This document shows, in pieces, positions 10,542-19,319 of a stretch of 45,382 bases of DNA (position 1 is the stretch's first letter; every line of letters starts with the position of its first letter). The DNA lies in the NCBI GenBank assembly GCA_902563335.1, contig CACEWU010000009.1, positions 1 through 45,382 of the forward strand, given 5' to 3'. The notes below the pieces were generated by a model that was given only the letters and a program-made list of their open reading frames with translations, was not told the DNA's origin and ran no database searches. This DNA is from an uncultured Prochlorococcus sp. Its GTDB lineage: Bacteria > Cyanobacteriota > Cyanobacteriia > PCC-6307 > Cyanobiaceae. The position numbers were made by a program, and so were the translations under genes.

Positions 10542-11492
10542 ATGGCAAACCTTAAGGACATTCGAGACAGGATTGTCTCTGTTAAAAATACTCGTAAAAT
10601 CACTGAGGCTATGCGGCTTGTTGCCGCGGCCAAAGTGAGACGGGCACAAGAACAAGTTTTGCGTAGTCGACCTTTTGCTGATCGGCTAGCAAGAGTTCTT
10701 GAGAACATTCAATCGAGAATGCGTTTTGAAGCTGCTGATGCACCTTTGCTGAAGACTCGTGATGTAGATAAAATTACTCTTCTTTCTGTAACAGGAGATA
10801 GGGGGTTGTGTGGTGGATATAACTCAAACATCATTAAGCGCACTGAATTACGTTATGCAGAGTTGGTCGGACAAGGATTTAAGCCTGATCTTGTTTTGAT
10901 CGGCCGTAAGGCTATTACGTATTTTCAGAACAGATCAAGCCAGTACAAAATACGTGCAACTTTTACAGATTTGGAGCAAGTACCAACTGCAGAGGATGCA
11001 GAGTCAATTACTAGTGAGGTATTGGCTGAATTCCTTTCACAAAGCACAGATAGAGTTGAGGTGATTTATACAAAGTTTATTAATCTCGTTAGTTGTAATC
11101 CAGTAGTGCAAACTCTTCTCCCTTTAGATCCTCAGGGGATAGCTGAAGCAGATGATGAAATCTTTAGATTGACTACTAAAGATAGTCGTCTCACAATTGA
11201 AAAGGGTGCAGCCCCTGCAAATGAACAACCAGCTCTTCCTTCTGACATTGTTTTTGAGCAGAGTCCTGAGCAACTATTAAACGCATTGCTTCCCTTATAT
11301 CTTCAGAATCAGTTGTTACGAGCCTTGCAGGAGTCAGCTGCTTCTGAACTTGCTAGTAGAATGACTGCAATGAATAATGCAAGTGACAACGCTAAGGAAC
11401 TTGCTAAGACTTTGACTCTTGATTACAACAAGGCTCGCCAGGCAGCTATTACTCAAGAGATCTTGGAAGTAGTAGGTGGCTCTTGTAGTTAG
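10542..11492 (+). CDS. atpG: ATP synthase F1 subunit gamma
   Basis: Gamma is the central rotor shaft. The N-terminal helix [20 protein letters not shown] and the C-terminal [20 protein letters not shown] form the coiled coil inside the head. The 316-residue length includes the roughly 35-residue insertion typical of phototrophs (about 195-235, [20 protein letters not shown]). The cysteine pair that makes the chloroplast enzyme thioredoxin-sensitive is absent from that insertion, as in other cyanobacteria. It is the last gene of this cluster; 11493-11746 is AT-rich with no clear terminator. Confidence 0.96.
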   Translation: MANLKDIRDRIVSVKNTRKITEAMRLVAAAKVRRAQEQVLRSRPFADRLARVLENIQSRMRFEAADAPLLKTRDVDKITLLSVTGDRGLCGGYNSNIIKRTELRYAELVGQGFKPDLVLIGRKAITYFQNRSSQYKIRATFTDLEQVPTAEDAESITSEVLAEFLSQSTDRVEVIYTKFINLVSCNPVVQTLLPLDPQGIAEADDEIFRLTTKDSRLTIEKGAAPANEQPALPSDIVFEQSPEQLLNALLPLYLQNQLLRALQESAASELASRMTAMNNASDNAKELAKTLTLDYNKARQAAITQEILEVVGGSCS

Positions 11493-11746
11493 CTTTTATA
11501 CATAGTACAAATTTCAACTTTATTGGCTAGGAATAAAAGACAAACTATCTACTCTTAATCGATTTGATCAGTGTTTATTTATAGTTGGATTTATCCCTAT
11601 ATATTAAAATGACTTTGCTTTGAAGAAGTAATTTCTGTTTGAATATTATTGAAAATGATGAGACAAGTTTTTCATTGTGAAATCCAATTTCCCGACTTAG
11701 GATTGGTAGGTGTTCTTTTTGAAATTCATTTTGGAATTATTTGGGA

Positions 11747-11941
11747 ATGCAAGTGAAATTGCTTGAATTAGCTCTTCAATGGCCTGAAGGGCTATCAGTA
11801 TTAGATCTCAGAACATGGTTGGTTAGTCAACTGCAAACATATGGAAAGCCTATTCGATGGGCTATTACAGATGTGAAACTTCCACTTTCTGGTGATTCTT
11901 GCCGCGAAGTAAGAATAGAGGCAGTTGTAATTGCTTCTTAG
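11747..11941 (+). CDS. Small protein of unknown function upstream of the DUF3326 gene
   Basis: This 64-residue soluble ORF (MQVKLLELALQWPEG...) has a natural amino acid mix, no membrane segment and no motif I can name. I chose the ATG at 11747 over a TTG six bases upstream. It ends 20 bp before the DUF3326 gene on the same strand and could be co-transcribed with it. I take it as real because of composition and operon spacing, not because a family is recognised. Confidence 0.6.
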   Translation: MQVKLLELALQWPEGLSVLDLRTWLVSQLQTYGKPIRWAITDVKLPLSGDSCREVRIEAVVIAS

Positions 11942-11961
11942 ATAGATGAATCAAATAGTAG

Positions 11962-13089
11962 ATGCCTAACTTTTCCCTTGCTGAGATGAATACTGAGTCC
12001 TCGGCATTGCCAACGTTGATGGTTATTCCTTCAGGAATTGGTTGTTCTATCGGCGGATATGCAGGGGATGCCATCCCGGCTGCTCGACTTTTGGCTGGAG
12101 CTTGTGGATATCTTGTAACGCATCCAAATGTAATGAATGGCGGCTCTCTTTATTGGAGGGATTCTCGAATTCAATATGTCGAAGGCTATGCCCTAGATAG
12201 ATTTGCTGCAGGTGAGATTGCTTTACGACCTGTTCGACAACAAAAAATTGGCGTGCTTTTTGATGCAGCAATAGAGCCAGACTTACTTTATAGGAACTTA
12301 CAGCTAGTTGATGGTTGTCGTGCAACTCTTGGCCTAAACGTGGGGCCGATAGTTACAACAGATGTGCCTTTGGAGGTGAGACTAGATAGAGGGTCTAGTG
12401 GCTCTAGTTGGGGAGTTTTAGGTAGGCCAGAAGCGTTGATTCGTGGAGGTGAATTATTAAAAGAGCAAGGTGCTACTGCTATAGCTGTGGTGACGCGTTT
12501 CCCAGATGATTTAGCTAGCGACAAGGTTGCTGCTTACCGTCAAGGGAATGGAGTAGATATTTTGGCCGGGGCAGAGGCTGTTATTAGTCATTTGTTAGTG
12601 CAACATTTATTCCTGCCTTGTGCACATGCTCCAGCTTTGCCTTGTCTTCCACTTGACCCTAATTTAGATCCCAGGGCTGCTGGAGAAGAGGTTGGGCATA
12701 CTTTTCTTGCTTGTGTGTTGGTTGGGTTGAGTAAGGCACCTGATCTCATCCCTACGTCTATTAATTATGAGTTGGCTCAAATGTCATTAGCAGGGTTGAT
12801 GCATATAGATCAGATTGGAGCATTGGTTGCTGTAGAAGGGGCCTTAGGGGGGGAGGTCGTTTTATCTTGTCTGGAGAGAGGGTTGCCTATTATTTCAGTG
12901 GTTAACCAAGGTGTTCTAGATGTTACTGCTCAAAAGTTAGGGCTTAAATATAGGTGTGATTCAAAAGATGAAAGTAATGTTTTTCTGGCAAGGAATTACC
13001 TAGAGGCAGCTGGAATTTTAACTCTCTTGAGGGAAGGCATAAATTTCGAATCTGTTAAGAGACCATTGCTTGGGATTAATGAACTCTAG
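11962..13089 (+). CDS. DUF3326 domain protein, function unknown
   Basis: The 375 residues match the cyanobacterial and plant DUF3326 family in its conserved stretches: LMVIPSGIGCSIGGYAGDA near the start, THPNVMNGGSLYW (about 53-65), GLNVGPIVTTDVPLEVR and VVTRFPDD. No enzyme activity is established that I can cite; the glycine-rich start and conserved N, H and D residues suggest a small-molecule site, which is inference. ATG at 11962 and at 11986 (MNTESSALP) are both possible starts. It converges on ald with a 43-bp gap and no strong terminator. Confidence 0.82.
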   Translation: MPNFSLAEMNTESSALPTLMVIPSGIGCSIGGYAGDAIPAARLLAGACGYLVTHPNVMNGGSLYWRDSRIQYVEGYALDRFAAGEIALRPVRQQKIGVLFDAAIEPDLLYRNLQLVDGCRATLGLNVGPIVTTDVPLEVRLDRGSSGSSWGVLGRPEALIRGGELLKEQGATAIAVVTRFPDDLASDKVAAYRQGNGVDILAGAEAVISHLLVQHLFLPCAHAPALPCLPLDPNLDPRAAGEEVGHTFLACVLVGLSKAPDLIPTSINYELAQMSLAGLMHIDQIGALVAVEGALGGEVVLSCLERGLPIISVVNQGVLDVTAQKLGLKYRCDSKDESNVFLARNYLEAAGILTLLREGINFESVKRPLLGINEL

Positions 13090-13132
13090 CTAGTTTGAAT
13101 TCTCCTTAATTTAGTAATTGGAAAATTTATGT

Positions 13133-14272
13133 TTAACGGAGACATGCCATTGGGTGACGTTGTGGCAGGCCTAATGCTTTCGCTACTCCTGGATGACAAA
13201 CAGATCCACGGATCGTGTTTAGACCTGAAAGTAGCTCTGGCCGCTCAGTTACTGCCTCTTCAAGACCACGACCAGCAATCCCTAGTATGTAAGGCAGAGT
13301 AACGCTTACAAGGGCTTCGGTAGATGTAAAAGGGACAGCACCTGGCATATTGCCTACTGCATAGTGCTGTACTCCGTGAATTGTCACAGTTGGATTGGTA
13401 TGGGTGGTCTCAACACTTGTTGAGACACAGCCACCTTGGTCTATTGCTACATCAACTATTACGGAGTTGGGCTTCATTTGTCGAACCATGTCTTCATTTA
13501 CAAGAGTAGGAGCTCTCCCTCCAGGATTTAGCACTGCTCCGATGAGAAGATCAGCAGTAGGTATGAGCCTTTCAAGAAGACCCTGACTACTCACAACACT
13601 CATTAGCCTTCCTCGACGGTCAGCTTCTAGATTGCGCAGTCTTTCAGTGGATCTGTCTAGCAACATTACTTCTGCATCCATTGCAGCAGCAAGTCGTGCG
13701 GCATTCCAGCCAACTGTCCCTGCTCCAAGAACAACTACCCTTGCTGGTCGGACGCCAGTACAACCACCTATTAGCACTCCACTACCGCCATGAGGTCGTT
13801 CTAATAGATGGGCTCCTACCTGTGCAGCAAGTCTTCCAGCTATCTCACTCATAGGTGCCAATAAAGGTAAGCTGCCGTTTTCCATTTGGACGGTTTCATA
13901 GCCGACTGCTGTTGTCTCAGCAGTTATTAGGGCCTCACTGACCTTTGGATATGCTGCTAGATGTAAGTAGGTGAATAAAATCATGTCACTTCTCAAGAAA
14001 CAGAACTCTTCCTCTTGAGGCTCTTTTACTTTCACCACTAGGTGGGCGGCCCATGCTTCTTCTTTGCCTACAATTTCTGCTCCTGCTGCAGCAAAAGCTT
14101 CATCGCTAATCCCAGCACCAGAACCAGCACCTATTTGAATCCGAACGGCTAGGCCTTGTGAGACAAGTTCCCTGACAGCATCTGGCGTAAGGGCCACGCG
14201 TAATTCATCAGCTTTTATTTCTTTTGGAACTCCGATACTGGACATCGGGGCCGAGAGAACTGAGAAGGGCAT
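13133..14272 (-). CDS. ald: Alanine dehydrogenase
   Basis: Ald interconverts L-alanine and pyruvate plus ammonia with NAD(H). The N-terminal domain IGVPKEIKADELRVALTP is the family signature. The Rossmann fingerprint VVLGAGTVGWNAARLAAAMDAEV lies around 180-200, and the second domain has GGCVSTSVETTHTNP and HYAVGNMPGAVP, both typical. The length of 379 is about ten more than usual, so the start may be the internal ATG at 14245 (MSSIGVPKEIK). The gene lies 62 bp downstream of nadE on the same strand. Alanine turnover fits nitrogen recycling in a nitrogen-limited phototroph. Confidence 0.95.
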   Translation of the reverse strand: MPFSVLSAPMSSIGVPKEIKADELRVALTPDAVRELVSQGLAVRIQIGAGSGAGISDEAFAAAGAEIVGKEEAWAAHLVVKVKEPQEEEFCFLRSDMILFTYLHLAAYPKVSEALITAETTAVGYETVQMENGSLPLLAPMSEIAGRLAAQVGAHLLERPHGGSGVLIGGCTGVRPARVVVLGAGTVGWNAARLAAAMDAEVMLLDRSTERLRNLEADRRGRLMSVVSSQGLLERLIPTADLLIGAVLNPGGRAPTLVNEDMVRQMKPNSVIVDVAIDQGGCVSTSVETTHTNPTVTIHGVQHYAVGNMPGAVPFTSTEALVSVTLPYILGIAGRGLEEAVTERPELLSGLNTIRGSVCHPGVAKALGLPQRHPMACLR

Positions 14273-14334
14273 GAAAGAAAGTTGCTAACCTTAGGTTGGC
14301 CATTTAATCCAAGACTGACCAGATTTTGTGTTAA

Positions 14335-16029
14335 TCATTTGGCTGCGATAGGTAATCTCCAGCCACTCCCGAAGGCTTGGTGGCTTACTTTCAGCATTGG
14401 TGGAGCCTGTCTTCGCTTGAATTCTCCTTTACGAATCATTTGGACCACCTTATTTACAAGTAGTGGGTCTTGTCCGTTTTTGATAAGACTCTCTGAATGA
14501 TGTCGATCTTCAATTAATGCCTTCAGAATAGGATCAAGAACGGAATAGTCAGGAAGTGAATCTCTATCTAATTGTCCAGGTCTTAGCTCAGCACTAGGTG
14601 GTTTTTCACGAATTGCTCTTCCAATTAGAGCTCCATGCTCAGGGAGCCCCATCATGTTGCGACAAATTAGGGCCCTTTGACTGTCAAGCCATTCACATAA
14701 TTCAAAGACGTGGGTTTTGTAGAGATCGCCAATCACTGACAACCCTCCGTTCATGTCCCCATATAGTGTGCAATAGCCCACAGCCAGTTCTGATTTGTTT
14801 CCCGTTGATAGAAGAAGTTTTCTTTGCTGATTGGCTAACGCCATTAAAATGGTCCCTCTGATGCGTGATTGAAGGTTTTCTGCTGTGACGCCTTCAGGCA
14901 AAGTTCCAAGAGCTACTGCTAAAGCGGAATCGAAGCCTTGCATAAGAGTTGTAATTGGGATGGTATGAGTGGTAATTCCTATGCGGTTAGTAAGTGCAAG
15001 AGCATCTGTAATCGACCCTTGTGAACTCCAAGGGGAGGGCATTAATACAGCGGTAACATTTTGGGCGCCTAGTGCCGCCGCCGCAATAATTGCTACTAGT
15101 GCAGAGTCGATTCCTCCACTGAGCCCAATTAGTGCATTATTAAAACCGCATTTTATTGCGTAATCGTGTACTCCTAAAGTTAAGACTTTGAAGAGTTGTT
15201 CTTGTTGATTGAATGAAGGAATAATTTCTTGACGAGGTTTACTTTTGATATCCCATGAAGTCACCATCTCTTTACAGGAAGGAAGTTTAATGGCTACTTC
15301 AGCATGCTTATTAATAATGAAACTGGATCCATCAAAAACCAGTTCATCATTCCCTCCAACTTGGTTTAGGTAAACAACTTGACAGTTCAATCTCTTTGCG
15401 GCCTTGGTGGCGATTTGTTGACGAAGATTTTCTTTGGAGTGACTAAAGGGGGAGGCAGAAAGATTAATTAAGAGATCGATGTTATTGGGAATGAGTTCAG
15501 CTATTGGGTCGGGACCACTGAGTTGATGCCCTTGTATCTCTTCTTCTACCCATAGGTCTTCACAGATAGTGATTCCAAGATTCCAGACTTTTTTCTTTAT
15601 CCTTATCTTTAAAAAGCCTGAGGCTTTCCCTGAACGGAAATATCGTTTCTCATCAAAGACGTCATACGAAGGGAGTAGTCGTTTTCTGGCTATTACCTTC
15701 CATCCTGTGCTTTCTACTAAGGCTATTGAGTTGAATAACTTTGGTATTTTCAGGTCTTGTGTTGGCTCTGCTATGCCTACTAATACTTTTAACTTTGGAC
15801 ACTGATTTAATAATGTATTGCTTAGTTCAGTTAATAATTTTTCTTGCATATCAATAAGTTGTGGATTGAGCAGCAAGTCTCTTGGTGGATACCCCCAAAG
15901 AGAGAGTTCTGGAGTTAGTACTAAGTCTGCATTAAGACAATTTTTCTGCAGGCAAGCGGTTTTGATGCGTTTTGCATTCCCTACCAAGTCACCTACTAGA
16001 GGGTTTAGTTGAGCTAGTGCAAGCTTCAT
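14335..16029 (-). CDS. nadE: Glutamine-dependent NAD+ synthetase
   Basis: NadE amidates nicotinate adenine dinucleotide to NAD+, the last step of NAD synthesis. It has two domains: an N-terminal nitrilase-like glutaminase (1-270) with TPELSLWGYPPRDLL, ITICEDLWVEE (nucleophile Cys in TICEDLW) and LINLSASPFSHSK, and a C-terminal ATP-pyrophosphatase domain with the P-loop LIGLSGGIDSALVA (about 302-315) and STGNKSELAVGYCTLYGDMNG. The length of 564 fits the two-domain form. It starts 4 bp after nadD ends, so the two last NAD enzymes are coupled in one operon. Confidence 0.96.
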   Translation of the reverse strand: MKLALAQLNPLVGDLVGNAKRIKTACLQKNCLNADLVLTPELSLWGYPPRDLLLNPQLIDMQEKLLTELSNTLLNQCPKLKVLVGIAEPTQDLKIPKLFNSIALVESTGWKVIARKRLLPSYDVFDEKRYFRSGKASGFLKIRIKKKVWNLGITICEDLWVEEEIQGHQLSGPDPIAELIPNNIDLLINLSASPFSHSKENLRQQIATKAAKRLNCQVVYLNQVGGNDELVFDGSSFIINKHAEVAIKLPSCKEMVTSWDIKSKPRQEIIPSFNQQEQLFKVLTLGVHDYAIKCGFNNALIGLSGGIDSALVAIIAAAALGAQNVTAVLMPSPWSSQGSITDALALTNRIGITTHTIPITTLMQGFDSALAVALGTLPEGVTAENLQSRIRGTILMALANQQRKLLLSTGNKSELAVGYCTLYGDMNGGLSVIGDLYKTHVFELCEWLDSQRALICRNMMGLPEHGALIGRAIREKPPSAELRPGQLDRDSLPDYSVLDPILKALIEDRHHSESLIKNGQDPLLVNKVVQMIRKGEFKRRQAPPMLKVSHQAFGSGWRLPIAAK

Positions 16030-16033
16030 GAGC

Positions 16034-16663
16034 TCAAGTGTTTAATCCGTAAAGCTTTAACTTGACCAACAAAGACAACACTGCGGTGGGAATTTGATCA
16101 CTCTTGGGATTATTTCTAATGTCCGAACTCGCAGTGGAAGGGATTTTTAGAGGCAATAGCTCTATTTGACCACCTAGAGATTTAAGTGTCTGTAGTTGGG
16201 ATGTATCGAGAGGCCATCCTTCACGAGGTGCAACTCCAATACGTACTTTTTGGAGGCATTCTTTTGCGTTTAGCCAATGAGGAATCTGTTCAATGAGATC
16301 ACTTCCAATGACAAAGATTAATTCAGTGTTTGGCCATCGTATAGCTGCTTTTTGAAGAGTTGCAATCGTCCATGGACTGCTGAGTTCTTGATCGAGTTCT
16401 AAGTTCCGATTGTCTATTTCGTTGACAAGTGCATTAAGTAATGCATGTCGAGTTTTGAGAGATGCCCCATGACTTTTCATTGGGTTATCACTAGCCCAAG
16501 TAATAACCCTAGGGAAAAGGGTTAGCAATCCTTCTAACAGAGCCTGATGTCCACATGTGGGTGGATCAGCACTTGTTCCCAGAAGGGCAATAGGGCCAAG
16601 GTGATTTTTCAAGGTAGAAGTCTTTGAATCTGTTGTACATTTCTTGATGCTGTCTCTGGCCAC
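16034..16663 (-). CDS. nadD: Nicotinate-nucleotide adenylyltransferase
   Basis: NadD makes nicotinate adenine dinucleotide from nicotinate mononucleotide and ATP, supplying nadE immediately downstream. IALLGTSADPPTCGHQALLEG carries the nucleotidyltransferase T/HxGH-type motif (CGHQ), and STASSDIRNN near the end is the ISST-R-like motif, here SSDIR. With the ATG at 16663 it overlaps the GTPase gene by 55 bp. A TTG at 16612 overlaps the GTPase stop as TTGA and gives a 192-residue protein beginning right before the fold, so the shorter start is quite possible. Confidence 0.92.
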   Translation of the reverse strand: MARDSIKKCTTDSKTSTLKNHLGPIALLGTSADPPTCGHQALLEGLLTLFPRVITWASDNPMKSHGASLKTRHALLNALVNEIDNRNLELDQELSSPWTIATLQKAAIRWPNTELIFVIGSDLIEQIPHWLNAKECLQKVRIGVAPREGWPLDTSQLQTLKSLGGQIELLPLKIPSTASSDIRNNPKSDQIPTAVLSLLVKLKLYGLNT

Positions 16664-17952
16664 ACGCCTAATAGCTTTTTTACTTTGGGGTCGCTTGTCG
16701 CAAGCCGCTTAAGCAGCGCACTTGGCTGGGTCTCTTTTCTTTGGCTGCTAAGAAGGAGCTGTTTCGCGGTTAATCGTCCTGTGGCTTTGGTTGTGTAAAC
16801 GGCAAGTGCAGCTTGAACTAATGCAACTGGGGCTGCTGCTCCAAGACTCAACCCACTAGATATTGGGGTGGCAAGAATTAGCAGTTGCCTCAAAATCCCT
16901 AGTACAAGTTGGATACTTAGTTGTGCTCCACCAAGGCAGGCATTGTATAGAGAAAGTCGTTTGAGCAGTTGTCTTGCTGCTCCGCCTCCCATTTCCAATC
17001 CATATAGTTTGCTTAGCTGAAGCACTAGTGCAGTATCAAAAGCCAATCCTCCTGCCAGATCAAGGATAATTAGCGGATTTGCAGCAACACCAGAGGCTTT
17101 GAGCGCTGCAAATCGCCCTATAAGTCCTTGTGCCGCGACTTTACTTCTTTTTAGGCGTCCACCTTTAAGTGATTGGTAGAAACGATCGGCTTGGCGAAGG
17201 GAGTTCAGCGCCAAAAGGAGTTCTCCTTGCTCTGACAAAAGAGTGATCAGGGCTTTTTGTAGAGAATCTACTTTCGGAGGACAAGGCTGACTGCGAACTT
17301 TGCCATCTATTTGTAGTTGGGCTTTGCGAGGTGATGCTGCTATAGCTTGGATATCTATTTTGTGTGATTCGAAAGATAAATGTTTTTTAATGCTATCTAT
17401 TAATTCTTTTTGCTCATGTGGGGACCATTGATCACAGCGGTTAAGAACTAATAAAACGGGTTTCCCACTTTTCAGTAGGGTTTGTAGTGCATCTCTTTCA
17501 ATGCTTGTCAGATCACTATCTATTACAAGAAGAACAAGATCTGACTGGAGGGCAATTCGCTTTGCAAGTCGAGTTCGGCCTGCTGCAGCAATTTCGTCTA
17601 TTCCTGGAGTGTCAACTAACTCAATTGAGTCAAGCCCACTGACGGGTTGATTCCATATTGAAGATTGAGTGTGACGTGTACATCCATGACCTACATCAGT
17701 GGCAAAGAGTGGTTCACCAAGTAATGCATTTAGAAGGCTTGATTTGCCTACGCCAACACGACCAAATACGGCGATTCGAATGCGTTTTTCTATCAGGCGT
17801 TCTAGTTGACGATCAAGGACTTTGATTTCTCCTGCAAGTTGGCTTTTTTCGAGGTCGCTAACCTTTAAATTAGATCTCCACTTCGTTAGTACCAAGCGGC
17901 ATCTTTCGCTTGCAGATGGGGTTGCTTTCATTGGCTTGATTTGCGCCACCAC
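16609..17952 (-). CDS. Membrane-associated GTPase of the Era/Der-like class
   Basis: It is a TRAFAC-class small GTPase with a helical extension. A basic coiled-coil N-terminus (1-58) precedes G1 GRVGVGKS (64-71), G3 VDTPGIDE (around 113-120) and G4 NRCDQ (around 171-175). The C-terminal half has hydrophobic stretches (LIILDLAGGLAFDTALVLQL and the alanine-rich region near 360-390), like DUF697-type GTPases found at plastid and cyanobacterial membranes. The cellular role is unknown. It overlaps the CNNM gene upstream by 25 bp and nadD downstream, so it sits inside a tightly packed operon. Confidence 0.82.
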   Translation of the reverse strand: MVAQIKPMKATPSASERCRLVLTKWRSNLKVSDLEKSQLAGEIKVLDRQLERLIEKRIRIAVFGRVGVGKSSLLNALLGEPLFATDVGHGCTRHTQSSIWNQPVSGLDSIELVDTPGIDEIAAAGRTRLAKRIALQSDLVLLVIDSDLTSIERDALQTLLKSGKPVLLVLNRCDQWSPHEQKELIDSIKKHLSFESHKIDIQAIAASPRKAQLQIDGKVRSQPCPPKVDSLQKALITLLSEQGELLLALNSLRQADRFYQSLKGGRLKRSKVAAQGLIGRFAALKASGVAANPLIILDLAGGLAFDTALVLQLSKLYGLEMGGGAARQLLKRLSLYNACLGGAQLSIQLVLGILRQLLILATPISSGLSLGAAAPVALVQAALAVYTTKATGRLTAKQLLLSSQRKETQPSALLKRLATSDPKVKKLLGVWPETASRNVQQIQRLLP

Positions 17953-18926
17953 CCAGCCAGAACTGCTAAGACAGCTTCTGCACCAATTAGACCTACAAAC
18001 CCTCCGAATTCATCTACGACGACTCGAACCCCTCGTTTGTCACGATTGAAACCATCAAGTAAGCGGTCTACACGAATCATTTCTGGTACGAATTCAACTG
18101 CTTCACTTAGTTCAGAAGCACTTAGCTTCCCTTTACCTTGAAGTAAGGCTGTTAATAGGCTTTCACGATTCACTACTCCTAATACTTTATCGACTTCTTC
18201 TCCAAGGACTACCCACCATTGAGAGTTGTTTGTGAGAAGAATTGATTTCATTTCTTCGAGGTTGGTTGATCCATCAAGTGTTGGCGCTGCCACCCTTGGG
18301 GTCATTAGGTCGCGCGCAGTTAAGTCATTAAGTTGAAATACCTTGGATATCATCGCTGCTTCATCAGCTTCAATTTGCCCTTTTTGCGAACCTAGTCGTG
18401 CTAATTGACGAATTTCTTCTTCATCAGTACTAATCTCATTCTCTGTGGTGATTACTGGCAGTAATTGCTCTAAGAGAAGTACTAATGGTTGCATAAGTAA
18501 CCCCAATAAGTGAAGTATTGGAGCACTGGCAAGAGATACTTGCAGAGCTAGTTTGCTACCGAACGATTTTGGCAGGATTTCACCGAGAAGAATTACTAGT
18601 ATCGTTAGTCCTATAGAGAAGACTGGCAATGCGATTCCACTTATATTTCGTTGCTCAAATACAAAAGATGCATATCCTCCCAGCATCAAGCTGCCGAAGA
18701 TATTGAAACCGTTATTTACTATTACTAAAACAGTTAGGGTTCGTCCTAAGCGTTGCCGAAGTTTAGCTAATCTTCTTGCCCCAGTTATTGGTTTTGGCCT
18801 GACTGCTAATTCATGGACTCGTACGGGGTTAACTGTTAACAACGCTGCCTCAACTCCTGAACAAAAGGCAGAGCCAGCTAAAACTACAAGAATCAGAAGA
18901 AACAGTACTAGAAGATCGGAACGCAT
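17928..18926 (-). CDS. CNNM/CorB-type transporter with DUF21 and CBS domains
   Basis: This is a membrane protein of the CNNM/hemolysin C-like family, often linked to Mg2+ (or Co2+) export. The DUF21 transmembrane domain covers about 1-185, with GSAFCSGVEAALLTVN at its start and LVIVNNGFNIFGSLMLG and GEILPKSFGSKLAL as family signatures. A CBS pair follows (about 200-320: DLMTPRVAAPTLD, VLGVVNRESLLTAL). The usual C-terminal CorC_HlyC domain is missing, which gives a short 332-residue form. It is the first gene of the minus-strand operon leading to nadD and nadE. Older notes call such proteins hemolysins, but toxin activity is not implied. Confidence 0.87.
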   Translation of the reverse strand: MRSDLLVLFLLILVVLAGSAFCSGVEAALLTVNPVRVHELAVRPKPITGARRLAKLRQRLGRTLTVLVIVNNGFNIFGSLMLGGYASFVFEQRNISGIALPVFSIGLTILVILLGEILPKSFGSKLALQVSLASAPILHLLGLLMQPLVLLLEQLLPVITTENEISTDEEEIRQLARLGSQKGQIEADEAAMISKVFQLNDLTARDLMTPRVAAPTLDGSTNLEEMKSILLTNNSQWWVVLGEEVDKVLGVVNRESLLTALLQGKGKLSASELSEAVEFVPEMIRVDRLLDGFNRDKRGVRVVVDEFGGFVGLIGAEAVLAVLAGWWRKSSQ

Positions 18927-18955
18927 GGTTTACGAATGCTGAAAATTGGTGAAAG

Positions 18956-19003
18956 CTTTAGGGGCCTTCTCCCCAAAGATTTGCGATGGCAAAAATTTTG
19001 CCA
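18956..19003. promoter_or_regulatory. Hairpin and 17-bp palindrome in the CNNM/pepP divergent region
   Basis: The 393-bp gap 18927-19319 has no convincing gene. It holds GGGG-CCTTCT-CCCC (18961-18974), extended by CTTT/AAAG across a bulged A, and just after it a perfect palindrome TGGCAAAA-A-TTTTGCCA (18987-19003). Both lie 30-77 bp upstream of the CNNM start, where an operator would be expected. The protein that would bind is unknown. The rest of the gap is AT-rich and must hold the pepP promoter. Confidence 0.4.
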
Positions 19004-19319
19004 GGTAAAACTATTCCCTTTTCTCAGTGGATTTTAAAAATCGTTTGTTTTTGAACCATTGGAAGTAGCCTGTGGATATTTCGAACTTTGCAGAAAAAAT
19101 CTCCTTGAAAGTCATGGTGGTGATGATTTTAAATATGTCTGATTTGGATTAGGGATAAGCCAATCCTCACTATTTAGAAGCTATTTGTCCATATGGTGAT
19201 GGATATGGGATTTGAGTTCACCAGAATTTGCTTTTATCAACGGAAGGCTCTTAATAGGTTCTATTTTCTCCACATGGCTGCCATTGTGGAGGATCTATCA
19301 AAGAAAGATATTTTTCACT

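Noticed and set aside
17928-18926. Hemolysin toxin
   Set aside because: The DUF21/CBS protein is of the CNNM/CorB transporter type; the hemolysin label is historical.
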